From assembly GCA_964632485.1 (NCBI GenBank), contig CAZWDO010000003.1, positions 252,877 to 316,876 of the forward strand: 64,000 nucleotides of DNA. The letters run 5' to 3'. The number at the start of each line of letters is the position of its first letter. Within the stretch, counting starts at the first letter, position 1. Both the position numbers and the translations under genes were made by a program. Under the pieces are notes generated by a model that made no database searches, was not told where the DNA came from, and was given only the letters and a program-made list of their open reading frames with translations. Below are positions 35,770-44,534 of this stretch, one piece after another. Source of the DNA: CAZWDO01 sp964632485 [NCBI: uncultured bacterium]. Its GTDB lineage: Bacteria; JAGOEH01.

Positions 35770-35801
35770 ACTGTCCTCCTGAGATTCACTTTTAACCATT
35801 T

Positions 35802-35830
35802 ATATTACAAAAAAAACATTGAAATGTCAA
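35802..35830 (-). promoter_or_regulatory. Sigma70-type promoter for mreB operon
   Basis: Minus-strand TTGACA (35825-35830), 17-base spacer, TAATAT (35802-35807). The -35 overlaps the stop codon of the small membrane protein gene upstream. Leader to the mreB ATG is about 25 bases. Confidence 0.75.
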
Positions 35831-36087
35831 GCTGTTTTATCCGTCTGGCTGTGGATTTGCAAAAAATTTTCTCCTTTGCGCTCTGGTTTGCAAAACAGGT
35901 TTCTTCTTGTTGCGAACAGGATAGATATCCATCCGATTAGCAGTAGCGGAATAATAAACCATCGAAACAGATTTAGTTCCGACAATCGGGGAAAGCCCAG
36001 CAGGAGGGCCGTAGCGGCAATGATGGCGCCCCCCAAGCTGAAATGGATGGCGCGGCTCGTTTTTAATCTGAGTTTAAAATTCGACAT
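35827..36087 (-). CDS. Small two-helix membrane protein of unknown function
   Basis: An 86-residue reading from MSNFKLRLK with two hydrophobic helices (about residues 14-32 and 42-58) and a basic tail. Its ATG overlaps the end of glyS by 14 bases with AAGG about ten bases upstream, the arrangement of a coupled gene. No family recognised. The topology (two helices, basic flanks) fits a small inner-membrane protein. It is the only reading frame between glyS and the mreB promoter. Confidence 0.5.
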   Translation of the reverse strand: MSNFKLRLKTSRAIHFSLGGAIIAATALLLGFPRLSELNLFRWFIIPLLLIGWISILFATRRNLFCKPERKGENFLQIHSQTDKTA

Positions 36088-37471
36088 GAAGCTGCGCCTT
36101 GAAATAGTCGGTAAGCCTATCAATGGCGATCCGCTCCTGGCTCATGGTATCCCGTTCACGCACCGTGACTTTTTGATCGGATAAGCTATCAAAATCGAAG
36201 GTAATAGCAAAGGGGGTGCCAATTTCGTCCTGACGGCGATACCGTTTTCCAATACTTTGGGTTTCATCATATTCACACGGCCAAAATCTTCGGAGTAAAT
36301 CAAAAATTTTCCGGGCTTCGCTGCTAAGTTCCGGTTTTTTAGATAATGGCAAAATGGCAATTTTAACCGGGGCCAGATAGGTAGGAATGCGCAGAACAGT
36401 CCGTGTCTCAACGCCTCCATCACCAGTCGGCGCTTCTTCCTGATGATAGGAATTTAACAATAAGACTAACAATGAACGATCCACACCAAATGTTGGCTCG
36501 ATAACATGTGGAATAAATTTCTGATTAGTGGACGGATCAAAATACTCAGTCGATTTGCCACTGGTCAGGCTATGTTGCCGTAAATCATAATCAGTACGAT
36601 AGGCCAACCCATACAATTCTTTGAACCCAAACGGATATTCGTATTCAATATCAATCGTACGCTTTGAATAATGGCTCAGTTTCTCCTTGGCATGTTCATA
36701 AATGCGGAGTTTTTCGGGGTTTAATTGCAATAGCTCCGTACACCATCGCCACATTTCATTTTTCCAATGCTCGAAGACAATTTCCCAATCTTCCGGTGAT
36801 ATAAAATATTCAATTTCCATTTGCTCGAATTCAATCAAGCGGTAAATAAAGTTGCCTGGCGTAATCTCGTTACGAAAAGCCTTGCCGATTTGACCGATTC
36901 CAAAAGGTAATTTGAAGCGCATAGTATCGATAATATTGTTATATGTCATGAAGATCGCTTGAGCTGTCTCCGGGCGTAAATAAGCAGTTTCATCTGATTC
37001 GTCAGTCGTACCCATGGAGGTTCGAAACATCATATTGAACTTGCGGACGTTAGTGAACTGCGAGTTGCCGCATTTGGGGCAGTTTATTTTATTGTTTTGG
37101 ATTAATTCATCCATTTCTGCTAACGGTTTTCCTTCCACATCGATCTTGAGTTGGTCTTCGATTAACTGGTCGGCGCGAAATCGCGATTTGCATACTTTGC
37201 AGTCGACTTTAGCATCATTAAAACCGGAAACATGGCCGGACGCTTCCCATACTTTAGGGTGTAGTAAAATATTGCCATCGATTCCCGTCATGTCGCTACG
37301 GGATTGAACAAAAAAACGCCACCACAGGTTTTTTAAATTAGCTTTGAGCTCACAACCGTAGGGTCCGTAGGTATATGTGTTGGCAAATCCACCATATATT
37401 TCACAAGACGGATAGATAAATCCACGTCGTTTACACAAATTTACGATTTGGTCCATTGTAACGGATACCAT
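36074..37471 (-). CDS. glyS: Glycyl-tRNA synthetase (homodimeric type)
   Basis: A 465-residue class II enzyme of the alpha2 type. Start: KRRGFIYPSCEIYGGFANTY; motif 2: FRNEITPGNFIYRLIEFEQ; motif 3 region: PHVIEPTFGVDRSLLV; C-terminal anticodon-binding domain from about residue 360. A CKVCKS and CPKCGN pair in the insertion suggests a zinc site. It charges tRNA-Gly. AGGAG precedes the ATG and a perfect promoter stands upstream. Confidence 0.95.
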   Translation of the reverse strand: MVSVTMDQIVNLCKRRGFIYPSCEIYGGFANTYTYGPYGCELKANLKNLWWRFFVQSRSDMTGIDGNILLHPKVWEASGHVSGFNDAKVDCKVCKSRFRADQLIEDQLKIDVEGKPLAEMDELIQNNKINCPKCGNSQFTNVRKFNMMFRTSMGTTDESDETAYLRPETAQAIFMTYNNIIDTMRFKLPFGIGQIGKAFRNEITPGNFIYRLIEFEQMEIEYFISPEDWEIVFEHWKNEMWRWCTELLQLNPEKLRIYEHAKEKLSHYSKRTIDIEYEYPFGFKELYGLAYRTDYDLRQHSLTSGKSTEYFDPSTNQKFIPHVIEPTFGVDRSLLVLLLNSYHQEEAPTGDGGVETRTVLRIPTYLAPVKIAILPLSKKPELSSEARKIFDLLRRFWPCEYDETQSIGKRYRRQDEIGTPFAITFDFDSLSDQKVTVRERDTMSQERIAIDRLTDYFKAQLHVEF

Positions 37472-37529
37472 TATTTTCTCCTGTCGCTTAGTAGTTCATC
37501 CTGACGAATCGTTTCGGCAAGTTAATGAC

Positions 37530-37558
37530 AATATAGAAACAATTGCTCTTTTTGTCAA
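37530..37558 (-). promoter_or_regulatory. Sigma70-type promoter for glyS
   Basis: Minus-strand TTGACA (37553-37558), 17-base spacer, TATATT (37530-37535). About 60 bases upstream of the glyS ATG; no T-box-like leader is visible. Confidence 0.75.
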
Positions 37559-37578
37559 CCCTGTTTTCATGTTTTTGC

Positions 37579-37606
37579 TTGCCTTTTACTTGAAAAAGTG
37601 TATTTT
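37579..37606 (+). promoter_or_regulatory. Probable promoter for coaE with leaderless spacing
   Basis: TTGCCT (37579-37584), 16-base spacer, TATTTT (37601-37606). The coaE ATG is only seven bases beyond the -10 box and has no Shine-Dalgarno site, so the message may begin at the start codon. Confidence 0.45.
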
Positions 37607-37612
37607 TAGACC

Positions 37613-38251
37613 ATGATCATTACGAAAATTGGAATTACCGGCGGCATTGCCGCTGGAAAAAGTTTCGCTTGCCAATGGTTGGAGCATCGATTAAAGGTCC
37701 GCGCTCCGGTAAAAGTGATTGATATGGATCAAGTAGGCCATCAGTTACTTGAAGATAATATTCAGGTGGCGAATCAAATTGTAAGCGAATTGGGCGCGGA
37801 TTTACTGGATCCTTCCGGAAAAATCAGCCGAAAACGCTTAGGGGAAAAAGTATTTTCCCAGCCTATTTCGCTGCAAGTCTTAAATCGAATCATTCATCCT
37901 CCCATGCGAACGAGAATCATTCAGTTGTTGGAAGTGATGAATAGGGATTTCGAGGCGCGCTATGTTATCATTGATGGCGCTTTGCTTCATGAAATGAAGA
38001 TTGATGAGTTCTGTAATTATATAGTGTTTATAACGGCATCCAGGGATATTCGTCTGAGACGCTTGATAGAACGAAATCATTTGTCAATGGATGATGCCCT
38101 CTTTCGATTGTCTTCTCAGGCCCCTGATTATCAACGTATCGAAACCAATGATTGGGTAGTTGACAATAGTAGCTCGTTAGAAGATTTTTTTTTATTGCTG
38201 GAGAAATTTTATACCCAGTTGTGTTTAACACTAGATTCATCCCCGGTTTAA
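37613..38251 (+). CDS. coaE: Dephospho-CoA kinase
   Basis: A 212-residue P-loop kinase: GITGGIAAGKS at residues 7-17, VIDMDQVGHQLL (substrate aspartate), IHPPMRTRI and VIIDGALLHEM. It makes the last step of coenzyme A synthesis. The P-loop is so close to the N-terminus that no later start is possible, which supports the ATG despite the lack of a ribosome-binding site. Divergent from glyS. Confidence 0.93.
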   Translation: MIITKIGITGGIAAGKSFACQWLEHRLKVRAPVKVIDMDQVGHQLLEDNIQVANQIVSELGADLLDPSGKISRKRLGEKVFSQPISLQVLNRIIHPPMRTRIIQLLEVMNRDFEARYVIIDGALLHEMKIDEFCNYIVFITASRDIRLRRLIERNHLSMDDALFRLSSQAPDYQRIETNDWVVDNSSSLEDFFLLLEKFYTQLCLTLDSSPV

Positions 38252-38427
38252 AGGGCGATATGCACGAAGCGCCTGGAATTTATCCCTCAGAGTTAGCATC
38301 TCACCAAAGAATAAAAATCAGTATCAGAATCAATTGTATTGGAAAAGTGATTTGTAAATATCAACAGACGTGGAGTTTTTTGCTTAGCGGCTTTTAAACG
38401 GATATGATCTAAAAATGCAAATTTTTG

Positions 38428-39159
38428 CTATACTCCGGAATGGTTATTATTGTATCGCTGAATTGAGAATAGAATAAATCGTTTCAGGTAATTGTTAAAT
38501 TGGTATTGTTTGTTGGTACGCAACCGCCAGATTTTTTGAAACTCAAAGTCCTTTTCGAAATAGTCTTTTCGTTCATCCGCTAATAAATAAGCATAGAAGT
38601 GAAATTTGTATGTATCGCTGTTTTCATGTGATAGAATTCGAAAATAGTTTAATGCGGAATCCGGTTGCGGTAAGCTATAATAATAAATGGCCAACATGAG
38701 CGAATCCATAGAACGAATCTCTGAGGGCGGAAAGGAAGTAATCTGGCCGCTGGTAAGTTTTTTGAGTTGCTCTTTGCCCAAAACATCGATTTCCCATTGA
38801 AGGAATAGCGCCCATGCATCAAGAGGGGCGCGTTGCTCTATCTCTTTTATATCGTTTTGAGCTGATTCGATCTGGTTGTTTTCCAAATTTTCACAGGCTT
38901 GTATTTGATAATAAAGAACAGGATTGCCTTCATCTCTGATCTTTTCACAAAGTTGTTTATATCGTTTTGTGTTCAAATTATAATATGAGATAAGTTTGTA
39001 ATATTGATAAAGTGTATCTGGAAGATTTTGATCATCCAGAATAGCCAGAATATTTTCATACTCATCATTGATGATCAGACTGTCAATAGTGAAAGAAGAA
39101 GAGAAGGATGCGCGGATGAATCCTAAAATGAGCAAACTAATTACAAACAGTTTTTTCAT
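38428..39159 (-). CDS. Exported helical-repeat protein of unknown function
   Basis: A 243-residue protein with a clean signal peptide (MKKLFVISLLILGFIRASFS). The rest is helical with TPR-like spacing (for example YYYSLPQPDSALNYFRIL), no catalytic motif. It is the last of three exported proteins transcribed together; a gap of two bases separates it from the preceding gene. AT-rich, like its neighbours. Function unknown; a periplasmic scaffold is a guess. Confidence 0.7.
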   Translation of the reverse strand: MKKLFVISLLILGFIRASFSSSFTIDSLIINDEYENILAILDDQNLPDTLYQYYKLISYYNLNTKRYKQLCEKIRDEGNPVLYYQIQACENLENNQIESAQNDIKEIEQRAPLDAWALFLQWEIDVLGKEQLKKLTSGQITSFPPSEIRSMDSLMLAIYYYSLPQPDSALNYFRILSHENSDTYKFHFYAYLLADERKDYFEKDFEFQKIWRLRTNKQYQFNNYLKRFILFSIQRYNNNHSGV

Positions 39160-39161
39160 TG

Positions 39162-40190
39162 CTATTGGTCCAGCCCCTGGATTGAGGTTTGATAAGGATC
39201 GGTGAACTGTAATTGAGGTTCATGATTTTGCCAAGTTGTTTGATATTGTTTAGATTTTTTCAGGTTTTCTTTTTGGGTTTTTTCATTCAATTCGAGCTTC
39301 TGTCCGGTTTTGGCCATTAAGAGGTAGGCGCGTTCAAATTCGGGAAATCGCTTGTTAATTTGTTGCAATATCAAATAAGCCTGATGATAGTTTTCCAGGG
39401 TGAATTGAATAAAAGCCTTGCCGTAGAATCCAATGGGAGAGTTGGGTAAAATTTCCTGAATTTTATCAAAATAATTAATTGATAATTGATACTGTTGTAA
39501 ATGATAGCTTGCGATAGCCGCAAGGTAATAAAGTCCAAAAAAATTAAGATTTTTTTTATCAAGAACCGGCTGGATTAAGGAAAGGCATTGCTGGTATTGC
39601 TGTTTTTGTGAGTAATCCCATGCTGTCTTGTAAATTGAATTCATATCCTGAAAAAGATAGGATTGTTGCGCCTTCTGAACAACTTTTTCTTTAAGTTTTG
39701 AACTATCGGTACCGATCATCAGATTTTGATTTAAATAGTTCTGGATTGAATCTTCGTTGATTAAAAGCGGTCTGTTCGTTTGAGATATTGGTTTTTTGGC
39801 ATTTTGGTCATATTCTTCCAGGTATTCCAACCAGATAAACCAATTGTCCCATCGGTGGATTTTTAAGGTATGAGAGAATAGGTTAATCTTGTCATTCGAT
39901 TGAATTGAAGCAATATAAAAAGGGTATTGCCATTGCTGGTACGGTGTCAATAGATGGTGAGAAAGAAAGAGTGTATTGTTTTGATCGACGCTATCAAAAC
40001 TAAAGAAGTGAGTTTCAGTATAGGGTAGATTAATGCGCATTTGAGCAATAGAAGCGCCTTCGATTACTTTTTGGACGACTCCGGATGTTGTATCGATTAA
40101 CTCGGTGAGACCCGATGTTGATACATACAACATACTAAGTAAAATGTAAATTTTAAAAAATGAAAAGTAGCGAAGAGGGGAAAAAACCAT
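39162..40190 (-). CDS. Exported TPR-like protein of unknown function
   Basis: A 342-residue protein with an N-terminal hydrophobic segment (about 9-26), probably a signal peptide or anchor, an N-terminal domain of about 140 residues that I do not recognise, and a C-terminal part with tetratricopeptide-type repeats (YYLAAIASYHLQQYQLSINY, GKAFIQFTLENYHQAYLIL). Its ATG overlaps the previous gene's stop by one base. Function unknown. Confidence 0.7.
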   Translation of the reverse strand: MVFSPLRYFSFFKIYILLSMLYVSTSGLTELIDTTSGVVQKVIEGASIAQMRINLPYTETHFFSFDSVDQNNTLFLSHHLLTPYQQWQYPFYIASIQSNDKINLFSHTLKIHRWDNWFIWLEYLEEYDQNAKKPISQTNRPLLINEDSIQNYLNQNLMIGTDSSKLKEKVVQKAQQSYLFQDMNSIYKTAWDYSQKQQYQQCLSLIQPVLDKKNLNFFGLYYLAAIASYHLQQYQLSINYFDKIQEILPNSPIGFYGKAFIQFTLENYHQAYLILQQINKRFPEFERAYLLMAKTGQKLELNEKTQKENLKKSKQYQTTWQNHEPQLQFTDPYQTSIQGLDQ

Positions 40191-40618
40191 TAATTATTAA
40201 ACAGGTATTTGATCCGACCCCAGGATGTGTTGATGGATGTAGAATTCGCCGGGACCAGGTTCACATTCTCGAGTTCTGAAAAGGTCAGCCCGGGATCCAT
40301 GGGAATACTCCTGATCACTCGCGCTGTCATCCATTCATTGGGTTCGTTTTGATTTAAAGGCCATATTTTAACAAGAAATAGATTCAATTGTTTTTTTAGT
40401 CGTAGATGATACAGAGGGAAAGCGGCCTCACCAATTTCCACTTTAACTAATTGGGAGTTTGTCTGATCCTGAAGGTAAATTGCCGCGCCAGTTTGACCTT
40501 TTATCTGTCCGCTGAGGGTAAAGTCCCCGTCTGAATTTGATGAATAGGTAAATACTTGCGCTGTCATCGTAGATGCGACCGTTATAAAAAACAATACAAT
40601 AAAAATATATTTTTTCAT
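40190..40618 (-). CDS. Small exported protein of unknown function
   Basis: A 142-residue protein with signal peptide MKKYIFIVLFFITVASTMTAQ. The mature part is polar and beta-rich (DGDFTLSGQIKGQTGAAIYL), without cysteine or catalytic motif. AAGGAG precedes the ATG chosen; a reading ten residues longer is not preferred. It follows a promoter and leads the three-gene exported set. No family recognised. Confidence 0.7.
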   Translation of the reverse strand: MKKYIFIVLFFITVASTMTAQVFTYSSNSDGDFTLSGQIKGQTGAAIYLQDQTNSQLVKVEIGEAAFPLYHLRLKKQLNLFLVKIWPLNQNEPNEWMTARVIRSIPMDPGLTFSELENVNLVPANSTSINTSWGRIKYLFNN

Positions 40619-40661
40619 AAAAACTCCTTGCAGAGAATTATTTGGCATTCACCATAATTAT

Positions 40662-40689
40662 AATATAAGACTTTTTTTGAACATGTCAA
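40662..40689 (-). promoter_or_regulatory. Promoter between rodZ and the exported-protein genes
   Basis: Minus-strand TTGACA (40684-40689), 16-base spacer, TATATT (40662-40667), in the 73-base gap after rodZ. It allows the three exported proteins to be expressed apart from rodZ. Confidence 0.6.
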
Positions 40690-40691
40690 TA

Positions 40692-41540
40692 TTAATTTTT
40701 AATTTTTTTTAAATTTTCTAAAAAAATAGAATCAATTAAAACATCAACACGTTTTCCGGAAGCGCCAACTGGCGCCAGGGTATCCTTTCGATTGATAATC
40801 AGGGAGAGGCCCCCGGCATTGCCTACGATCAATTGGGCTTGTTTTTTAAATCGGTAAGCAATGGGTACAGAATCCTGGCCGACTGTAAAAAGTTTATAAA
40901 TGGGTTCCATAGAATCCAAAGTGATGGCAACCCAAACCGAATCATTGATTTTAATTTGTAGTTCATGATAGCCAGGCACAATTTCGGGTAATCGAGGAGA
41001 ATCCGCGGGGTGGGAAAGGAGTTTCGTGGTATCCGGGTTGATGACTGTATCGGCTTCAGTCGTATGGGATGTTGGGATGGTATCGCTTTGCGTATCCGGT
41101 ACAATAACCGGTATCTCTTCTTCAATAGTCAGAGTAGGCGCCGGACTGACAGTTTGATTTTTATGCCAGCTAAAATAGTATAAAAGCGCACAGGCTATAC
41201 TAATAAAAAAAACTGAGGCAACAATTATCATTTGTCGTCGGCGGGAGGGAGTAATTGTAGCAGATGAATGCGTGACAGGCGCTGAAGGAGTTAGATACTG
41301 ATCCTCGTATTGATGGGATAGTTCACTTCCGTTCAATCCGAGAAAATCGCCATAGGTCTTTATAAACGCTTTTGTAAAAACAGTTCCAGGGAGGATTGAA
41401 AAATTATTTTCCTCCAAGGCGCGCAGAAATGTAGGAGTCATTTTTAAATGAATATGGACATCATCAATTGATAAACCCAATTCCTCACGACGAAATTTAA
41501 GGATTTCTCCGATACTGGGGGTTACACGATTGTTAACCAT
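40692..41540 (-). CDS. rodZ: RodZ-like cytoskeletal membrane protein
   Basis: A 282-residue protein: N-terminal helix-turn-helix domain (IGEILKFRREELGLSIDDV, with FLRALEENNFSILPGTVFTKAF), one membrane helix (about residues 107-125), a Thr/Pro-rich linker and a C-terminal DUF4115-type beta domain (ELQIKINDSVWVAI). RodZ couples MreB filaments to the wall machinery. It is here separated from mreB and overlaps an HDOD gene by 19 bases, an unusual partner. Confidence 0.85.
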   Translation of the reverse strand: MVNNRVTPSIGEILKFRREELGLSIDDVHIHLKMTPTFLRALEENNFSILPGTVFTKAFIKTYGDFLGLNGSELSHQYEDQYLTPSAPVTHSSATITPSRRRQMIIVASVFFISIACALLYYFSWHKNQTVSPAPTLTIEEEIPVIVPDTQSDTIPTSHTTEADTVINPDTTKLLSHPADSPRLPEIVPGYHELQIKINDSVWVAITLDSMEPIYKLFTVGQDSVPIAYRFKKQAQLIVGNAGGLSLIINRKDTLAPVGASGKRVDVLIDSIFLENLKKIKN

Positions 41541-42361
41541 GTTTTAATTGCTTCCTCCATTTTTTGGGCGACTTCCTCAATTGTAAGAATGATCTCCTTA
41601 AAGCGAATGTTGAGAAGTTTCAAGGCTTCAACTGAGGTTTTGGTTTCTTTTTGCTGAAGTTCATCGATGTTGGTGGCGCTAATACCGATGGCATCTGCGA
41701 TATGGAGCAGAGCCGCCAATTCCGGATGCGAGCTGGCTTTTTCAGGAGAGTGGTGGTTTTTAACCGCATCAATAATTGCAGAGGGGAAGTTCCATTTACT
41801 AAGTAGAATTCCTGCAATTTCCGCATGGTCGGTATAAAGCGTTAATCGTTCCTGTTCGAGGGTTAACCGGATGGTTTCATTGGCAATTATTTTTTTGTTG
41901 TTTTTAGTCAGATATTGGTTGATGGCAACTTTACCGACATCAATGACTAAACCTGCAATAAATATATCGTTCTCGTAATGTTTGAGATAGTGTTGCGCTA
42001 AAAACTGGCCGGAAAAAGATGTGGCTATTGCGTGTTTCCAAAGATCGATACCAGAAAGGTGATAAACGGGTAGATTCACATTGATTTTGGAATGCACCAT
42101 TTCCAAATAAGCCAGTTTCTTCACATTCTCCAAACCAACACGGGTTAATGCGTCTTTGATTGAACCGGTTGTTTTATTTCCGCTGTAGTAAACAGAATTA
42201 GCCAGTTTGAGAAGATTAATGCTTAAACTTTGATTAATCTGTATTTCTTTTTCCAGTTCATGAAACGGGATATCCGGATCGTTTAATTTAACGATTAATC
42301 GTTGGTAATTCGTCGGGAGTGGTGGAAAATTGTCGAGTTCAGTAATAATTTCGTCTAGCAT
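41522..42361 (-). CDS. HDOD-domain protein
   Basis: A 279-residue stand-alone HDOD domain: LDNFPPLPTNYQRLIVKL at the start, QSLSINLLKLANSVYYSG, and an AGLVIDVGKVAIN segment in place of a catalytic HD pair. HDOD proteins lack phosphohydrolase residues and act as adaptors in signalling, often around chemotaxis or cyclic-di-GMP. No Shine-Dalgarno site precedes the ATG and a promoter sits so close that the message may be leaderless. First gene before rodZ. Confidence 0.85.
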   Translation of the reverse strand: MLDEIITELDNFPPLPTNYQRLIVKLNDPDIPFHELEKEIQINQSLSINLLKLANSVYYSGNKTTGSIKDALTRVGLENVKKLAYLEMVHSKINVNLPVYHLSGIDLWKHAIATSFSGQFLAQHYLKHYENDIFIAGLVIDVGKVAINQYLTKNNKKIIANETIRLTLEQERLTLYTDHAEIAGILLSKWNFPSAIIDAVKNHHSPEKASSHPELAALLHIADAIGISATNIDELQQKETKTSVEALKLLNIRFKEIILTIEEVAQKMEEAIKTWLTIV

Positions 42362-42368
42362 AACTCAC

Positions 42369-42396
42369 AATATAATAAATAAAATTTAATTGTCAA
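42369..42396 (-). promoter_or_regulatory. Promoter of HDOD gene with leaderless spacing
   Basis: Minus-strand TTGACA (42391-42396), 16-base spacer, TATATT (42369-42374); only seven bases separate the -10 from the ATG. Confidence 0.6.
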
Positions 42397-42614
42397 TTCT
42401 TTTTTTCTCCGATAGGCTGATTTCAAAAAAGAGACAATTTCTTTTATAGCTTGCTCGGTTTCAGATTGATAACTGACAATGCTTGAAGCGGAATCTAAAA
42501 TAGCCGTCATATTTATGCAGCGCGGGATCAATAAAGAAAATTCAATTTTAAAATGTATCCGCGTTCCGCTTCCTGGCAGGCATTCAAATTAGTGTTTGCC
42601 TATGGAATCATCGA

Positions 42615-42851
42615 CTATTTCGCAATGATATCGAGTAAGGAGCCTATCATTTGATCGTTGGTCTGAACCGCTTTAATGTTATATTCCAGAGCATGCGGAA
42701 TCTCAACCAAATCCACCATAGCGCGGGTTAGGTCCTGGTTGATGTCAGGTTGTTGGCGTTCAGTCGTCGTCGCCTGCTCAATTCGTAAAGCTGTTTGATC
42801 CAAAGCTTGGATCCCTTGATTCAAATTGGAGGATTGGATAGAGGATAGCAT
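42615..42851 (-). CDS. Mini flagellar rod/hook C-terminal-like protein
   Basis: A 78-residue protein. The end (DLTRAMVDLVEIPHALEY and NIKAVQTNDQMIGSLLDII) has the pattern of the C-terminal helix shared by FlgC, FlgG and FlgE, and the start (GIQALDQTALRIEQATTTE) recalls the N-terminal rod helix, with everything between them missing. The ATG follows AAAGG; a nine-residue longer reading is less likely. It may be a small axial protein or a stand-in for a rod component. No other flagellar gene is in the window. Confidence 0.6.
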   Translation of the reverse strand: MLSSIQSSNLNQGIQALDQTALRIEQATTTERQQPDINQDLTRAMVDLVEIPHALEYNIKAVQTNDQMIGSLLDIIAK

Positions 42852-42963
42852 TGAAGGTTTCCTTTTGGTTTCGAGCAACTGCTTTAATTTCTCGTCTGTC
42901 CAAATTCTTTTAAAAAAACGCTGTTACAAAGGCCGCTTTGTGATTCGGCGTCATAATTAGCGC

Positions 42964-42971
42964 TTATCGGC
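42964..42971 (-). promoter_or_regulatory. Possible sigma28 (FliA) -10 element
   Basis: Minus-strand GCCGATAA, an exact match to the FliA -10 consensus, about 110 bases upstream of the rod-like gene. The matching -35 is poor (AATA at the proper distance); a TAAAGTTT lies further upstream at an unsuitable distance. Confidence 0.35.
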
Positions 42972-43027
42972 TTTCTGACGGGATGCTATTGTTTCGTATT
43001 GAAACATTGTTGGAAGCAAACTTTATG

Positions 43028-44347
43028 TCAGATGATTAAACCTTTCAGATGGTCGATAAGTTCCGTAAAATTTAGTTTGAATTCCTGACTGTTAGCCATA
43101 TCTCGTAGGGTGTATTGTCCGCTATTGAGTTCGTCTTCACCCACGATCAGAACATAGGGAATTCCGATTTTGTTGGCGTAGGCGAGACTTTTTTTGACTT
43201 TTAGGTCACGCATGGCGATATCGGTCGGTATCCCAGCTTCTCGCAATTGGGTCAATAAAGAAAAACTTTGATAATGGGTGTGGATAGGTATAATAAAAAC
43301 CTTCGCGGGAACGAAGGAGGAGAGCTGGCTTTTTTTTTCTTCAAGCGCCATGTAGATTACATCTAATCCAAAGCAGATTCCGACGGCAGGATAAGCGGTT
43401 ATCGGATCACTTTGCAGAAAAGCGCCAATGATTTGGTCATAGCGGCCGCCGGCGGCAAGGGAGCTGCTGATCGCGCTTTCCTGAGCAAAGATTTCAAAAA
43501 CCGCACCGGTGTAAATCTCTAATCCTCGGGCCAGAGTTGGAATAATCTGGACGGATGCGGGTTGAATTTGAGCTTGATTTAGAAGTTGAATGAGTTCATC
43601 CAGTTCCGACAACCCTTCTTTAATCTGAGGATGTTTCTCCGAGTAGGGTTGGTAAAAGTTTAGGATCGAAGTAAAATCTGAGCCCTGGGGCGCGAGAGAT
43701 TCGATCAGGGTTTTGCTTTGGTCGGAAGTGATTCCCTTCTGTAGCAATTCAGCCATAACTCCATCAGCCCCAATTTTTTTTAGTTTATCGAGTGTTAAGA
43801 CTACTTCCCGCACAGCGGCTGGTGGAATAGCCGCCAGTTCAATCATACCCGATAATAGTTTGCGGTTATTGATCTCGGCTTTAACAGGTAGCTGCAAGCT
43901 CTTAAATACAGAAAAAGCCATGCAGAGCAGTTCGGCTTCAGCTACTAATGAATGGGCGCCGCAAATATCGACATCACATTGGGTAAATTCTCGGAGACGT
44001 CCGGCTTTGATGGGCCCATTGCGAAAAACTTTGCCGATTTCATAGCGTTTAAATGGAAGGGGTAATTGGGGGTTCATCCCGATAAAACGGGCAAAGGGAA
44101 CTGTCAGATCATATCGTAATGCCAGTTCACGGCCTCCCTGGTCTGTGAGTTGATATGTTTCTTTGAGTATTTCAGCCCCGCCGGCATATTTCGAAGCCAT
44201 CACCTCAAAATAATTTAATGTCGGAGTTTCGAGGGGTTGATATCCATATAAATTAAAATGGCGGGTTAATATCTCGATCACCTGGAGTCGTTGGATTTGC
44301 TCATGCGGATAATAATCCCGTGTCCCTTTGAGTATGCTGAGTTCCAT
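43028..44347 (-). CDS. hisS: Histidyl-tRNA synthetase
   Basis: A 439-residue class II enzyme: LKGTRDYYPHE at the start, LRYDLTVPFARF, motif 2 FRNGPIKAGRLREFTQCD, histidine-specific motif LARGLEIYTGAVFEIF and GGRYDQIIG, then an anticodon-binding domain from about residue 345. AAAGG lies six bases before the ATG chosen; a TTG five residues upstream overlaps that site. It charges tRNA-His. Confidence 0.95.
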   Translation of the reverse strand: MELSILKGTRDYYPHEQIQRLQVIEILTRHFNLYGYQPLETPTLNYFEVMASKYAGGAEILKETYQLTDQGGRELALRYDLTVPFARFIGMNPQLPLPFKRYEIGKVFRNGPIKAGRLREFTQCDVDICGAHSLVAEAELLCMAFSVFKSLQLPVKAEINNRKLLSGMIELAAIPPAAVREVVLTLDKLKKIGADGVMAELLQKGITSDQSKTLIESLAPQGSDFTSILNFYQPYSEKHPQIKEGLSELDELIQLLNQAQIQPASVQIIPTLARGLEIYTGAVFEIFAQESAISSSLAAGGRYDQIIGAFLQSDPITAYPAVGICFGLDVIYMALEEKKSQLSSFVPAKVFIIPIHTHYQSFSLLTQLREAGIPTDIAMRDLKVKKSLAYANKIGIPYVLIVGEDELNSGQYTLRDMANSQEFKLNFTELIDHLKGLII

Positions 44348-44413
44348 AGAGTTTCCTTTCAAAATTTATTGAGCAGCCATGTTATGTATGCTCTGGCGTT
44401 TTTCGATATCTAT

Positions 44414-44442
44414 ATAATACAATTATTTCGGACTGATGTCAA
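44414..44442 (-). promoter_or_regulatory. Sigma70-type promoter for hisS
   Basis: Minus-strand TTGACA (44437-44442), 17-base spacer, TATTAT (44414-44419), about 65 bases before the ATG. Confidence 0.68.
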
Positions 44443-44460
44443 TATCAAACATTTTATGGC

Positions 44461-44489
44461 TTGACATTCATGGAGAAAAATTATATTTT
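44461..44489 (+). promoter_or_regulatory. Sigma70-type promoter for grpE
   Basis: TTGACA (44461-44466), 17-base spacer, TATTTT (44484-44489); leader of about 40 bases. It is divergent from the hisS promoter with a 19-base gap. No CIRCE repeat is present. Confidence 0.65.
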
Positions 44490-44534
44490 AATTAGGCCTA
44501 GCGCCAGCATAATTATTATGAAAGGAGTGGCTGG

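Noticed and set aside
38405-38427. Terminator after the exported-protein genes
   Set aside because: The GCAAAAATTTGC element near 38415 has arms of four to five A/T-rich pairs with a tiny loop; too weak to call.
42355-42510. 51-residue minus-strand frame upstream of the HDOD gene
   Set aside because: No ribosome site, overlaps the HDOD promoter and start, no recognisable pattern.
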